This document shows, piece after piece, positions 26,591-34,358 of a stretch of DNA of 64,000 nucleotides. Below the pieces are notes generated by a model, which saw only the letters and a list, made by a program, of their open reading frames with translations, ran no database searches and had not been told where the DNA came from. The DNA is taken from the NCBI GenBank assembly GCA_958413895.1, contig CATYVQ010000008.1, positions 55,413 through 119,412 on the forward strand. Reading direction: 5' to 3'. The stretch comes from an uncultured Collinsella sp. (GTDB lineage Bacteria > Actinomycetota > Coriobacteriia > Coriobacteriales > Coriobacteriaceae). How positions within the stretch are numbered: position 1 is the first letter of the stretch; every line of letters starts with the position of its first letter. The position numbers and the translations under genes were made by a program.

Positions 26591-26966
26591 GGTGATGCTC
26601 CTTCGTCATCGTAGTGATTCTTGTGCAACCGGTTGTCCTTATCTTACGGGCGATGCAAAATACTGTGCAACCGGTTGTCCGCTGAACGGTCGATTTGTTC
26701 GGGTTAACGGTGCAACCGGTTGTACAACCGCGACACTTATGTCACCCTGAGTATCGAAACTCAGCGCAAGACATCGTTCTTAAGCTCGTAGGCAACCGCC
26801 ACGCCCGCTGATATCTCACCCATACGAGACGTATTCGATTGCGGCTTGGTTGCAAAACGACACCGGTCACCGGATATCATGAACGCTGTTCAGGCGCACT
26901 ATAGTAAGCTGTATCCGCACCAGCCCGTATCAGCGACAACATCGACCGCATTCTCCAGGAGACGCC
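26591..26966 (-). promoter_or_regulatory. beta-galactosidase promoter with three CAACCGGTTG operators
   Basis: This divergent gap has no gene. Operators TGCAACCGGTTGTC are centred at 26630/26631, 26672/26673 and 26717/26718 (42 and 45 bp apart). On the minus strand TTGCAC (26670-26665, inside the middle operator) is 18 bp from TAAGAT (26646-26641), and the proximal operator follows at once. The divergent LacI gene is the obvious candidate regulator. The remaining 200 bp toward that gene show nothing clear. Confidence 0.8.
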
Positions 26967-27983
26967 ATGACCCAACCAGTTCGCACCGCACCTACGCTTG
27001 CCGAGGTTGCCGCAGCTGCCGGCGTGTCGCGCTCCACGGCATCGCGCGCTCTCAACGATTCGCCCCGCATTAGCGAGGAAACCAAAAAGCGCGTCCGCGC
27101 GGCGGCCAAGGAAGTCAATTTTGTCCCCAACGCTCGTGGCCGAGCGCTCGCTGTCGGGCGCACGGAAATCATCGCCGTGCTCGTGACCGAGCCCCTGAGT
27201 GAACTCTTCAGCGACCCCACCTATAGCGAGTTTTTGAGCGGCATTACCGAGGAACTGTCGGAGTCGTCCTATCTGCCCGTTATCTTGCAGGCGTCTTCTA
27301 CGCATGAGCGCAACCGTGCACGCGAGCACTTTGAGCGCCGCTCGTTCGACGCCGTGATCGACGTCTCCCCCTACAAGGGCAGCGAGCTGCTCGAGGTGCT
27401 GCGCGAGCTGGGCGTACCCACCGTGTTGTGCGGCCAGCTCGAGGGCCACCCCTATCGCGATGTGTTCTCGACGGTCTACTCTGACGACGAAGAGGGCGGA
27501 CACTTTGCGGCACTCGCCATGAAGGAACGCGGGCGCAAAGATATCGTCGCCGTGTTGGGACCGCAAGACAACCCCGCTGTTGTCGACCGCCTGCGCGGCT
27601 ACCGTGCCGTCTTGGGCGAAGACCTCCCAGACGCAAACGTTATCTATACCGGCTGGAACAACGGAGACGGCTATCAGGCCATGCACCAGATCCTCGCGCG
27701 CGAGATTGCTTTCGATGGCGTGCTCTGCGGATCGGACCGTATCGCGGCTGGCGTCATCACCGCACTCAACGAGGCAGGCCTATCCGTTCCGGCGGACGTT
27801 TCTGTCGTCGGCTTCGACGATCACGAGATTGCGACGCGCTGCGTCCCCGCGCTCACGACCGTCCGCCAGCCCCTGCGCGAAGAAGGCCACATGGCCGCCA
27901 ACATTGCGCTCGACATGATCAAGGGTGCCGAGCCCACCACCTCCGTGATGCACATGCAGCTGATCCAGAGAGACTCGCTATAA
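26967..27983 (+). CDS. LacI-family transcriptional regulator of the beta-galactosidase operon
   Basis: A 338-residue repressor. TLAEVAAAAGVSRSTASRAL is the helix-turn-helix, RGRALAVGRT the hinge region, and IIAVLVTEPL onward the sensor domain; FDGVLCGSDRIAAGV, VVGFDDHEIATRCVPALTTV and RQPLREEG are the classical C-terminal segments. AGGAG six bases before the ATG supports the start. It is transcribed away from the GH2/EbgC pair, and its recognition helix (SRSTASR) differs from that of the uronate regulator (SINTVHK), matching the different operators in this gap. The inducer is presumably galactose-containing but not shown. Confidence 0.9.
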   Translation: MTQPVRTAPTLAEVAAAAGVSRSTASRALNDSPRISEETKKRVRAAAKEVNFVPNARGRALAVGRTEIIAVLVTEPLSELFSDPTYSEFLSGITEELSESSYLPVILQASSTHERNRAREHFERRSFDAVIDVSPYKGSELLEVLRELGVPTVLCGQLEGHPYRDVFSTVYSDDEEGGHFAALAMKERGRKDIVAVLGPQDNPAVVDRLRGYRAVLGEDLPDANVIYTGWNNGDGYQAMHQILAREIAFDGVLCGSDRIAAGVITALNEAGLSVPADVSVVGFDDHEIATRCVPALTTVRQPLREEGHMAANIALDMIKGAEPTTSVMHMQLIQRDSL

Positions 27984-27988
27984 GAAAC

Positions 27989-28138
27989 TGGGGCAGGCTT
28001 TCCGCCAGACAGTTGTTGCGGAAAGCCTGCCCCGTTTTGAGCGCTCATTCTGGGGCACAGTTTCCGTTAGACAGCTCAACCGGAAACTGCGCCCCATTAT
28101 TTTGCCGAATTCTGGGTCGCGCTTTCCGCGACGCCCAG
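27989..28138 (+). repeat. three tandem related hairpins after the LacI gene
   Basis: Three consecutive stem-loops (27989-28034, 28051-28096, 28112-28138) start with TGGGGCA or TGGGTCG, continue with TTTCCG, and close with compensating complements. The first two share the loop motif AGACAG. The first is followed by GTTTTG and the second by TTATTTT, so both could terminate the LacI transcript. Confidence 0.7.
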
Positions 28139-28167
28139 TCATCCCATGCCCTCGCAACCTCGGCGCA

Positions 28168-28204
28168 TAAAAAAACGAGGGAAGGCACGCGTCCTTCCCT
28201 CGTT
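28168..28204 (-). terminator. aspS terminator
   Basis: AACGAGGGAAGG pairs with CCTTCCCTCGTT (28174-28204); on the minus strand the stem is followed by a T-run. It lies just past the aspS stop. Confidence 0.88.
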
Positions 28205-28227
28205 GCATGCAATATGTAGCCGCTTGC

Positions 28228-30015
28228 CTACATCAGGCGCAGGCTGACGTCCTTGAGCTGGGCGCCGGAAACGGCACTCGGGGCGCCCGACATGAGGTCG
28301 GAGCCGCTGGCCGTCTTGGGGAACGCCATGACGTCGCGGATGGAGTCGGAACCGGTGAGCAGCATGCACACGCGGTCCAGGCCCAGAGCGAAACCGCCCA
28401 TCGGGGGTGCACCAAACTTGAGGGCCTCCATGAGGAAGCCAAACTGAGACTCGGCGCGCTCCTCGGTAAAGCCCAGAAGCTTAAGCATGGACATCTGCAT
28501 CTCGGCGTTGTGGATACGCATACCGCCGCCGCCGGCCTCAAAACCGTCCATGACAAAGTCGTAGGTGCAAGAACCGGCCGCCAGCGGGTCAGTCTCGATC
28601 TTGGCGATGTCGGTCTCGGTCGGCAGGGTAAAGGGCTGGTGCTCGGCAGCATAGGCCTTGCGATCCTCATCCCAGTGGAACAGCGGGAAGTTGACGACCC
28701 ACAGGAAGTCGTGACCCTCGCGCTTGATCTCGAGTGCGTTGGCCATATGAGAACGCATGCCGCCCAGGATCTCGTCGGAGAGCAAACGCGGGCCGGCGGC
28801 GAACATCACAAGGTCGCCGGGCTCGACGTCCATGCGCTCGCGCAGAGCCGCCATCTCCTCGTCCGAGAAGAACTTGACGATGGGGCTGTTAATGGAGCCG
28901 TCCTCGCGGAAAGCGATCCAGGCCAGGCCCTTGGCGCCAAACGTGGAGGCCACGCCGGCGAGCTTATCGATCTTGGCACGTGCCCAAGCACCGGCGCCCT
29001 TGGCGTTGATGGCCTTGACGACGGAGCCCTCCTCGTTCGCGGCGGTCGCGAAGACCTTGAACTTGGAGTTGGCAAAGATGTCAGTCAGGTCGACCAGGTG
29101 CATGCCATAGCGGGTATCGGGCTTGTCGGAGCCATAGGTGTCCATGGCATCCCAGTAGTTCATGCGACGCAGCGGCGTGGGCATCTCGACACCCATGCGG
29201 CCGAAGGCATCGGCAAGAACCTCTTCGAGCGCGCTCATGACATCGTTCTGGTCCACGAAAGACATCTCGATATCGACCTGGGTGAACTCTGGCTGACGGT
29301 CGGCACGCAGGTCCTCGTCGCGGAAGCACTTGGCAACCTGGTAGTAGCGCTCGACGCCACCGACCATGAGCAGCTGCTTCAGAAGCTGCGGGGACTGCGG
29401 CAGGGCGTAGAAGTTGCCCGGCTGGATGCGGCTGGGGACGATGAAGTCGCGGGCGCCCTCGGGCGTGGACTTGAACAGGGAGGGCGTCTCGACCTCCATG
29501 AACTCACGGTTGTGCAGCGCCTCGCGAATGGCAAAGGTAAAGTCGGAGCGCAGCTTGAGGTTTGCCATCATCTCGGGACGACGGAGGTCCAGATAGCGAT
29601 AGCGCAGACGGGTGTCCTCGCTGGTCTCGATGCCGTCCTCGATCTGGAACGGCGGGGTGACGGAAGTGTTGAGCACCTCGGCGTGGTCGGTCAGGACCTC
29701 GATCTCGCCGGTCGCGAGCTTGGCGTTGGTGGTCTCCTCGCCACGGGAGCGCACGACGCCGTGGATCTTGATAGGCCACTCGGGACGCATGGTCTCGGCA
29801 ATCTTAAAGGCGTCGCCGTCGGAGTGCTCGGGGTCGAAGGTGAGCTGCGTGATGCCCTCGCGGTCGCGAAGATCGCAGAAAATAAGGCCGCCGTGATCGC
29901 GGCGACGGCTCACCCAACCGGTGAGGGTGACCTCTTCGCCCACGTTCTCGCGGCGAAGCTCGCCGCAGGTACGGGTGTGCATGGAATGCTCGTCGATGGG
30001 ACGGGTCTGGCTCAT
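28228..30015 (-). CDS. aspS: aspartyl-tRNA synthetase, bacterial type
   Basis: A 595-residue class II synthetase charging tRNA-Asp. The N-terminal OB-fold includes VTLTGWVSRRRDHGGLIFCDLRDR; motif 2 is in the segment with KCFRDEDLRADRQPEFTQVD, and motif 3 in MGGFALGLDRVCMLL near the C-terminus. The GAD insertion domain of the bacterial type lies between (about residues 290-420). AAGGAGG precedes the ATG. The leader contains a nested hairpin but no T-box antiterminator. Length and every motif are standard; whether it also charges tRNA-Asn cannot be told from this window. Confidence 0.97.
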   Translation of the reverse strand: MSQTRPIDEHSMHTRTCGELRRENVGEEVTLTGWVSRRRDHGGLIFCDLRDREGITQLTFDPEHSDGDAFKIAETMRPEWPIKIHGVVRSRGEETTNAKLATGEIEVLTDHAEVLNTSVTPPFQIEDGIETSEDTRLRYRYLDLRRPEMMANLKLRSDFTFAIREALHNREFMEVETPSLFKSTPEGARDFIVPSRIQPGNFYALPQSPQLLKQLLMVGGVERYYQVAKCFRDEDLRADRQPEFTQVDIEMSFVDQNDVMSALEEVLADAFGRMGVEMPTPLRRMNYWDAMDTYGSDKPDTRYGMHLVDLTDIFANSKFKVFATAANEEGSVVKAINAKGAGAWARAKIDKLAGVASTFGAKGLAWIAFREDGSINSPIVKFFSDEEMAALRERMDVEPGDLVMFAAGPRLLSDEILGGMRSHMANALEIKREGHDFLWVVNFPLFHWDEDRKAYAAEHQPFTLPTETDIAKIETDPLAAGSCTYDFVMDGFEAGGGGMRIHNAEMQMSMLKLLGFTEERAESQFGFLMEALKFGAPPMGGFALGLDRVCMLLTGSDSIRDVMAFPKTASGSDLMSGAPSAVSGAQLKDVSLRLM

Positions 30016-30037
30016 ACCAGTGATCCTCCTTTATGGA

Positions 30038-30080
30038 TCTGTGCCGCCCCGTGTCGTTCCGGGCGGCGTCGTACAGATTT
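30038..30080 (-). other. leader hairpin upstream of aspS
   Basis: CCGCCC at 30043-30048 pairs with GGGCGG at 30060-30065, and the flanking ATCTGT/ACAGAT extends the stem after internal loops. It lies about 25 bp before the aspS start on the transcribed strand. No known riboswitch is recognised. Confidence 0.35.
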
Positions 30081-30271
30081 GCCCAGCCTGCGTAAACCGC
30101 GCAGCCAGACATGGCGTTCTATCTTATCGCACCTGTGTCGATGTGCCGCGGAAAAGTAGCTCCTGCCCAAAGACTTGACGGAGACGAAACAATTGACGCG
30201 CCGCGGCACCCGCCCGCACTCGTCACGTGCGACAATATGCCCCAATAAAACAGCACTTGGAAAGGCCCGTC

Positions 30272-30907
30272 ATGACTGCACGCCTCATCGTTATGGATAT
30301 CGACTCCACACTCATCAACCAGGAGGTCATCGACCTGTTGGGCGAGGAGGCCGGCGTAGGCGAGCAAGTGGCGAAGATCACTGAGCGCGCCATGCGCGGC
30401 GAACTGGACTTTAAGCAGGCGCTCGAGGAGCGCGTGGAGCTGCTTGCTGGCCTGGACGAGAGCGTGTTCGAGCGCACCTTTACGCGCGTGACGTTTACCC
30501 CCGGCGCGCTGGAGCTTGTGCGCTCGGCGCACAGCAAGGGCTGGAAGGTCGGCGTGGTGAGCGGCGGCTTTCAGGAGGTCGCCGATAAGATCGTGGCCGC
30601 CGCGGACATCGACTTTTGCCTGGCTAACCGCCTGGAGGTCGTGGACGGCAAGCTTACCGGTAAGCTGGCGGCAGACATCGTGACCAAGGAGTCCAAGCTC
30701 ATCCAGCTGCTGGACTGGGCGGTTGAGTGCGGTGTCGATATGGCACACACCGTCGCGATCGGCGACGGCGCCAACGACATCCCCATGATTCAGGCCGCGG
30801 GCACGGGCATCGCGTTTTGCGCCAAGCCCAAGACGCGCGAAGCCGCCCCGTTTGCCATCGACGAGCGCAACCTGATGCTCGCCATGGACATCATCCTGCG
30901 TGACTAG
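30272..30907 (+). CDS. serB: phosphoserine phosphatase (HAD superfamily)
   Basis: A 211-residue HAD phosphatase that releases L-serine from phosphoserine. VMDIDSTLIN is motif I (two catalytic Asp), GVVSGGF is motif II, and the late KPK with AIGDGANDIPMIQAAG is motif III/IV, closely matching SerB. An upstream in-frame ATG 15 codons earlier is unlikely because GGAAAGG lies about six bases before this ATG. It is divergent from aspS and upstream of larB in the same direction. SerA and SerC are not nearby. A broader HAD phosphatase role cannot be ruled out. Confidence 0.88.
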   Translation: MTARLIVMDIDSTLINQEVIDLLGEEAGVGEQVAKITERAMRGELDFKQALEERVELLAGLDESVFERTFTRVTFTPGALELVRSAHSKGWKVGVVSGGFQEVADKIVAAADIDFCLANRLEVVDGKLTGKLAADIVTKESKLIQLLDWAVECGVDMAHTVAIGDGANDIPMIQAAGTGIAFCAKPKTREAAPFAIDERNLMLAMDIILRD

Positions 30908-31021
30908 CCGATCCGTCTAACAATTGAATCAGTCTGTCCTATAGTTTCCGAACAATTTTGTCTTAGTGTTCGGAAACATACCCTTTGAGTGCTAGACTTT
31001 GCGCCGTCGAAGGGAACATAT

Positions 31022-31804
31022 ATGGATAAGCAAGATCTTGAGCAATTGCTGAGCGATGTTGCCGACGGAGCAGTCACCCCGGCCGTCGCCCTCACGCGTA
31101 TCCAGACGGCGCCAACCGCTGATCTGGGTTTTGCACAGCTCGATCTTTCACGCGGGGTACGCCAGGGAGCCGGCGAGGTTGTCTACGGTGCCGGTAAAAC
31201 CGCCGAGCAGATTGCCGCCATTATCGAAGCACTGCGCGATGCCGGCCAGGAGCGCATCCTGGTCACGCGCCTGGATGCCGAAAAAGCCGCGCGCACCGCT
31301 GAGCTCCTCGGCAACGGCATCGACCTGGGATATGCCCCGGACGCACAGCTCGCCCTCGTGGGCGGCAAGCCCTCCCCTACCGGCAACGGACGCATCGTCG
31401 TCGCCTGCGCCGGCACGAGCGACCTGCCCGTCGCCGAAGAAGCCGCATTGACGGCCGAGTTCTATGGCAACGAGGTCGACCGTCTCTACGACGTAGGTGT
31501 CGCCGGCCTGCACCGCCTGCTCGCTCATGCCGAGGAACTCGCCCAAGCACAGGTGGTCATCGCCATCGCCGGCATGGAAGGCGCCCTGGCGAGCGTTATC
31601 GGCGGTCTGGTGAGCTGTCCGGTCATCGCCGTCCCCACCAGCGTGGGTTATGGCGCGAGCTTTGGCGGCGTGGCCGCACTGCTCGCCATGCTCAACTCCT
31701 GCGCCAGCGGCGTTTCGGTCGTCAACATCGACAACGGCTTCGGCGCCGCCTATCAGGCAAGTCTTATCAATCATCTGAGCGCCGGCACGTCCTGCGCCCG
31801 TTAA
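31022..31804 (+). CDS. larB: LarB, nickel-pincer cofactor biosynthesis (NaAD carboxylase/hydrolase)
   Basis: A 260-residue protein of the AIR-carboxylase-like LarB family, which carboxylates nicotinic acid adenine dinucleotide at C5 and hydrolyses it, the first step to the nickel-pincer nucleotide. RGVRQGAGEVVYGAGKT, VACAGTSDLPVAEEAALTAE and GVAGLHRL are LarB hallmarks, and VIAVPTSVGYGASFGG is the PurE-like active-site region. AAGGGAAC precedes the ATG; an ATG 11 codons earlier lacks such a site. It is followed 10 bp later by larC and belongs with larA/larD on the other strand. Confidence 0.95.
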   Translation: MDKQDLEQLLSDVADGAVTPAVALTRIQTAPTADLGFAQLDLSRGVRQGAGEVVYGAGKTAEQIAAIIEALRDAGQERILVTRLDAEKAARTAELLGNGIDLGYAPDAQLALVGGKPSPTGNGRIVVACAGTSDLPVAEEAALTAEFYGNEVDRLYDVGVAGLHRLLAHAEELAQAQVVIAIAGMEGALASVIGGLVSCPVIAVPTSVGYGASFGGVAALLAMLNSCASGVSVVNIDNGFGAAYQASLINHLSAGTSCAR

Positions 31805-31814
31805 GGAGCATTCC

Positions 31815-32726
31815 ATGTCCAACCATCAGCACACGCTTATCATCGAAGGCACCTCGGGCATCAGCGGCGACATGACCGTCGCGGCCCTGCTCGACCTGGG
31901 CGCCAGCGAGGAGCACCTGCGCGAACAGCTCGCCACGCTGCCGGTCGACGGCTTTTCGATCGCCGTGACGCGCGTAAACAAGCATGGCATCGACGCCTGC
32001 GATTTCGACGTCCAGCTTGCAGAGGAGCTCGAGAACCACGATCACGATATGGCCTGGCTCTACGGCAACGAAGCAGCTGCCGAGCACACGCACGAGCATG
32101 AGCACCACCATCATGACCATGGCGAGCACGAGCACTGCCACGAGCATGATCATGAGACCCACGGCCATGGCCACGAGGGCCATCATCACGCCCACCACCA
32201 TCACCATCGTTCTTTGGCGGACGTCACCGCCATCATCGACGGCTCGCAGCTAAGCGATGGCGCCAAGCGTCGTGCGCTCGACATCTTTACCGCGCTCGCC
32301 GCCGCCGAGGCCAAGGCCCACGGCAAAACGCCCGAGACCGTCATGTTCCACGAGGTAGGCGCCGTCGATTCCATCGTCGACGTCTGCTCTGTTGCCATCT
32401 GCCTCGACGACCTGGGTATTGAGGACATCGTGGTCGAGTCGCTCTCCGAGGGCCACGGAACCATCCGTTGTGCCCACGGCCTCATGCCTATTCCCGTCCC
32501 CGCTGTCGTCAACCTGTGCCAGGCGGGCAATATCGCCCTTACGCCTGCACCGGTCGCCGGCGAGCTCGTGACGCCCACGGGCGCCGCCATCGTCACCGCG
32601 CTGCGCACGTCCGACCAACTGCCCTCACGCTACCGCATCGAAGCCGTCGGCTACGGCGCCGGTAAGCGCCCCTACGAGGGTTGCTCCGGTACGCTCCGCT
32701 GCCTGCTCGTTCACGCGGACGCATAG
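31815..32726 (+). CDS. larC: LarC N-terminal domain (LarC1), His-rich, without LarC2
   Basis: A 303-residue protein matching the N-terminal part of LarC, the CTP-dependent nickel insertase that completes the nickel-pincer cofactor. EGTSGISGDMTVAALLDLGA, FHEVGAVDSIVDV, GHGTIRCAHGLMPIPVPA and ELVTPTGAAIV are LarC landmarks. Between about residues 74 and 132 lies a stretch with some 26 histidines, a plausible nickel-storage or metallochaperone region. The protein ends where LarC1 ends (YGAGKRPYEGCSGTLRC) and the next frame begins a TetR gene. In Lactobacillus LarC1 and LarC2 are joined by programmed frameshifting; here no LarC2 follows in any frame. AAGGAG precedes the ATG. Confidence 0.92.
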   Translation: MSNHQHTLIIEGTSGISGDMTVAALLDLGASEEHLREQLATLPVDGFSIAVTRVNKHGIDACDFDVQLAEELENHDHDMAWLYGNEAAAEHTHEHEHHHHDHGEHEHCHEHDHETHGHGHEGHHHAHHHHHRSLADVTAIIDGSQLSDGAKRRALDIFTALAAAEAKAHGKTPETVMFHEVGAVDSIVDVCSVAICLDDLGIEDIVVESLSEGHGTIRCAHGLMPIPVPAVVNLCQAGNIALTPAPVAGELVTPTGAAIVTALRTSDQLPSRYRIEAVGYGAGKRPYEGCSGTLRCLLVHADA

Positions 32727-32728
32727 CC

Positions 32729-33268
32729 ATGGATGCCCGCAAAGAAAAAAGCCGCGCTGCCATCGTTGCGGCGTTCTCCGAGCTGCTACGCGAAGAGGAC
32801 TACGGCAAGATCACCGTCGGCGACATCATCGCGCGCGCTCACGTAGGCCGCGCGACATTCTACGGTCTCTTTAAGAGCAAAGACGACCTACTGTCCGAAC
32901 TCGTGAGCGACATCTGCGCCCACGCCCTCGACGACGATGGCACACCGCTCGACGACCCACTCGTGCAGGTCGAACATATCCTCAACAACCTCTGGGAGCG
33001 CCGCCAGGGCGTTCGAGCCCTCGTAGCCGGCGCCGGATCCCGCGTCTTCGCCGACTGCTTACGCAAGACCATCATGTCACGAGCAGCCGAAACCGTCCCT
33101 ACCGACCCAAACGGCCCCGCCGCCACCATGGACCGAAGCTTCCTACTACACCACATAGCCTCAAGCTTCGTAGGAATGGTCCAATGGTGGGCCTGGCACA
33201 ACTTCGAAGCAAACAAAGCCGACGTAGCCAAAGACTACCTCTCGACCATAAAGCCCCTCTTCACCTAA
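32729..33268 (+). CDS. TetR-family transcriptional regulator
   Basis: A 179-residue regulator. AAIVAAFSELLREEDYGK followed by ITVGDIIARAHVGRATFYG and LFKSKDDLL is the TetR helix-turn-helix with its usual YxxFxSKxxL end. The C-terminal ligand domain includes QWWAWHNFEANK, typical of this group. The ATG lies 2 bases past the larC stop, so it is probably co-transcribed with larB-larC. Control of the lar genes, possibly in response to lactate, is a reasonable guess. Its last third uses unusual A-ending codons compared with the N-terminal part. Confidence 0.85.
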   Translation: MDARKEKSRAAIVAAFSELLREEDYGKITVGDIIARAHVGRATFYGLFKSKDDLLSELVSDICAHALDDDGTPLDDPLVQVEHILNNLWERRQGVRALVAGAGSRVFADCLRKTIMSRAAETVPTDPNGPAATMDRSFLLHHIASSFVGMVQWWAWHNFEANKADVAKDYLSTIKPLFT

Positions 33269-33431
33269 ATAAGAAGCTCAACCCAAAGCATCGCCCCAAC
33301 CTAGGGCGCCACGCATCCCAAAGTGCCGCTCGCGCTTCAACGCCCCTCAACAGCAACAAGCCCCTCCCATCCAAATTTAAATTCAGATTTATATGTTGGG
33401 CTGCTTGCTCGAGCGCAGCAAAGACCCCGCA

Positions 33432-33556
33432 GCTGGCCGCATGGGGTAACTTCCCAGCGCATTCCGCAGGACGAAAGAACCCCCGCCGCACGAAGTGCGC
33501 AGCGGGGGTTCTTTCATGTCCGAGGACGCGCTGGGAAGTTACCCCATGCGGCTAGC
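33432..33556. repeat. 125-bp variable-stem/conserved-loop hairpin, copy A
   Basis: This lies in the 309-bp gap between the TetR and larD stops, which has no gene. Outer arms of 29 bp (33432-33460, 33528-33556) pair with one mismatch. Then come a 12-nt 5' loop (ATTCCGCAGGAC), a 14-bp perfect inner stem (33473-33486 with 33502-33515), the 15-nt apex CGCACGAAGTGCGCA, and a 12-nt 3' loop (ATGTCCGAGGAC). Loops and apex recur in copy B at 36063; the stems do not. It may also end both convergent transcripts. Confidence 0.8.
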
Positions 33557-33577
33557 GGACAACTATGTAGCCTCAGA

Positions 33578-34309
33578 CTAGAACATGCCCAAGAAACCAT
33601 GCACAAACAGCGCGGCCAGAGCGGCACCGACAAACGGAGCGATGCCAGGAACGAGCAGGCCGTACTTCCAGTTGTTGTCAGCCTTGTTCTTGATCGGCAG
33701 CACCTGATAGGCCATACGAGGACCAAGGTCACGAGCCTGGTTCATGGCGAAGCCGGTGATGCCGCCCATGCCCATGCCAACAGCCCAAACGATCAGGCCG
33801 ACGCAGATGGCGAGCATCAGAACGTTCTCGCCGGCGCGGCTAGCGGCAGCAAGGATGGCGCTGATGAACACAAAGGTGCAGATAGCCTCGCAGAAGAAGT
33901 TACGGGCATAGTTCGTGCCCTCGGTGGTGGGGTTGGTCGAGAAGATGTTGCGCTGAGCAATGGGATCGATGACACCATCGGAAGCCTTGAACTCATCGGC
34001 ATACATAAGCCAAGCGATTACGGCGCCCACAAAGCCGCCGAGCATATCGGCAATCATGAAGGGGATGCAGCTGCTCCACGGCACCAGGCCTACGATGCAC
34101 TGGGCAAGCACCATAGCCGGGTTCATGCACACGGCGCCGCCAAAGACAAACAGGCAGACCGAGATGCCAAAAGACCAAGTGGTGATGGCAAACATATGGC
34201 CGGAGCCCTGATACTTGGTGCCCTTGAGCACGGTATCGCAGTGCACGCCCACGCCAAAGATGATCATGAGGGCCGTTGCGCCGAATTCGCAGAGGAGTTT
34301 GGTAAGCAT
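33578..34309 (-). CDS. larD: aquaglyceroporin-family channel, LarD-like
   Basis: A 243-residue major-intrinsic-protein channel with six membrane helices. The first pore motif is intact (AVCMNPAMVLAQ); the second, normally NPA, reads GFAMNQARDLGPR, so the Pro is replaced by Gln while the following Arg of the glyceroporin filter is kept. In Lactobacillus, LarD is an aquaglyceroporin in the lar operon that passes lactic acid; the position 49 bp downstream of larA supports the same role. A glycerol facilitator (GlpF) is the alternative, but no glycerol genes are near. AGATAAGG precedes the ATG. Confidence 0.82.
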   Translation of the reverse strand: MLTKLLCEFGATALMIIFGVGVHCDTVLKGTKYQGSGHMFAITTWSFGISVCLFVFGGAVCMNPAMVLAQCIVGLVPWSSCIPFMIADMLGGFVGAVIAWLMYADEFKASDGVIDPIAQRNIFSTNPTTEGTNYARNFFCEAICTFVFISAILAAASRAGENVLMLAICVGLIVWAVGMGMGGITGFAMNQARDLGPRMAYQVLPIKNKADNNWKYGLLVPGIAPFVGAALAALFVHGFLGMF

Positions 34310-34358
34310 AAAACCTTATCTTTCTTGTCGGTTATAAACGATTCGTTTAGGCCGCGCG

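Noticed and set aside
23882..26614. 910-residue open frame opposite the beta-galactosidase gene
   Set aside because: It is antisense to a clear GH2 gene, has low-complexity His/Arg/Val content and no family signature; long antisense frames are expected at high GC.
30016..30227. Possible T-box riboswitch upstream of aspS
   Set aside because: No TGGNACCGCG-like antiterminator sequence or specifier stem could be found on the transcribed strand.
31767..32207. Met/Val-rich membrane-like frame opposite larC
   Set aside because: It is the antisense reading of the LarC His-rich tract (CAY/CAT read as ATG/GTG) and not a membrane protein gene.
32071..32212. Short tandem repeat or CRISPR-like array in larC
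   Set aside because: The repetitive DNA is CAC/CAT/GAG codons encoding the His/Glu-rich tract, with no spacer-repeat pattern.
32690..32760. Programmed frameshift from larC into a LarC2 domain
   Set aside because: The frame entered downstream encodes a TetR helix-turn-helix; no LarC2-like sequence occurs in any frame.
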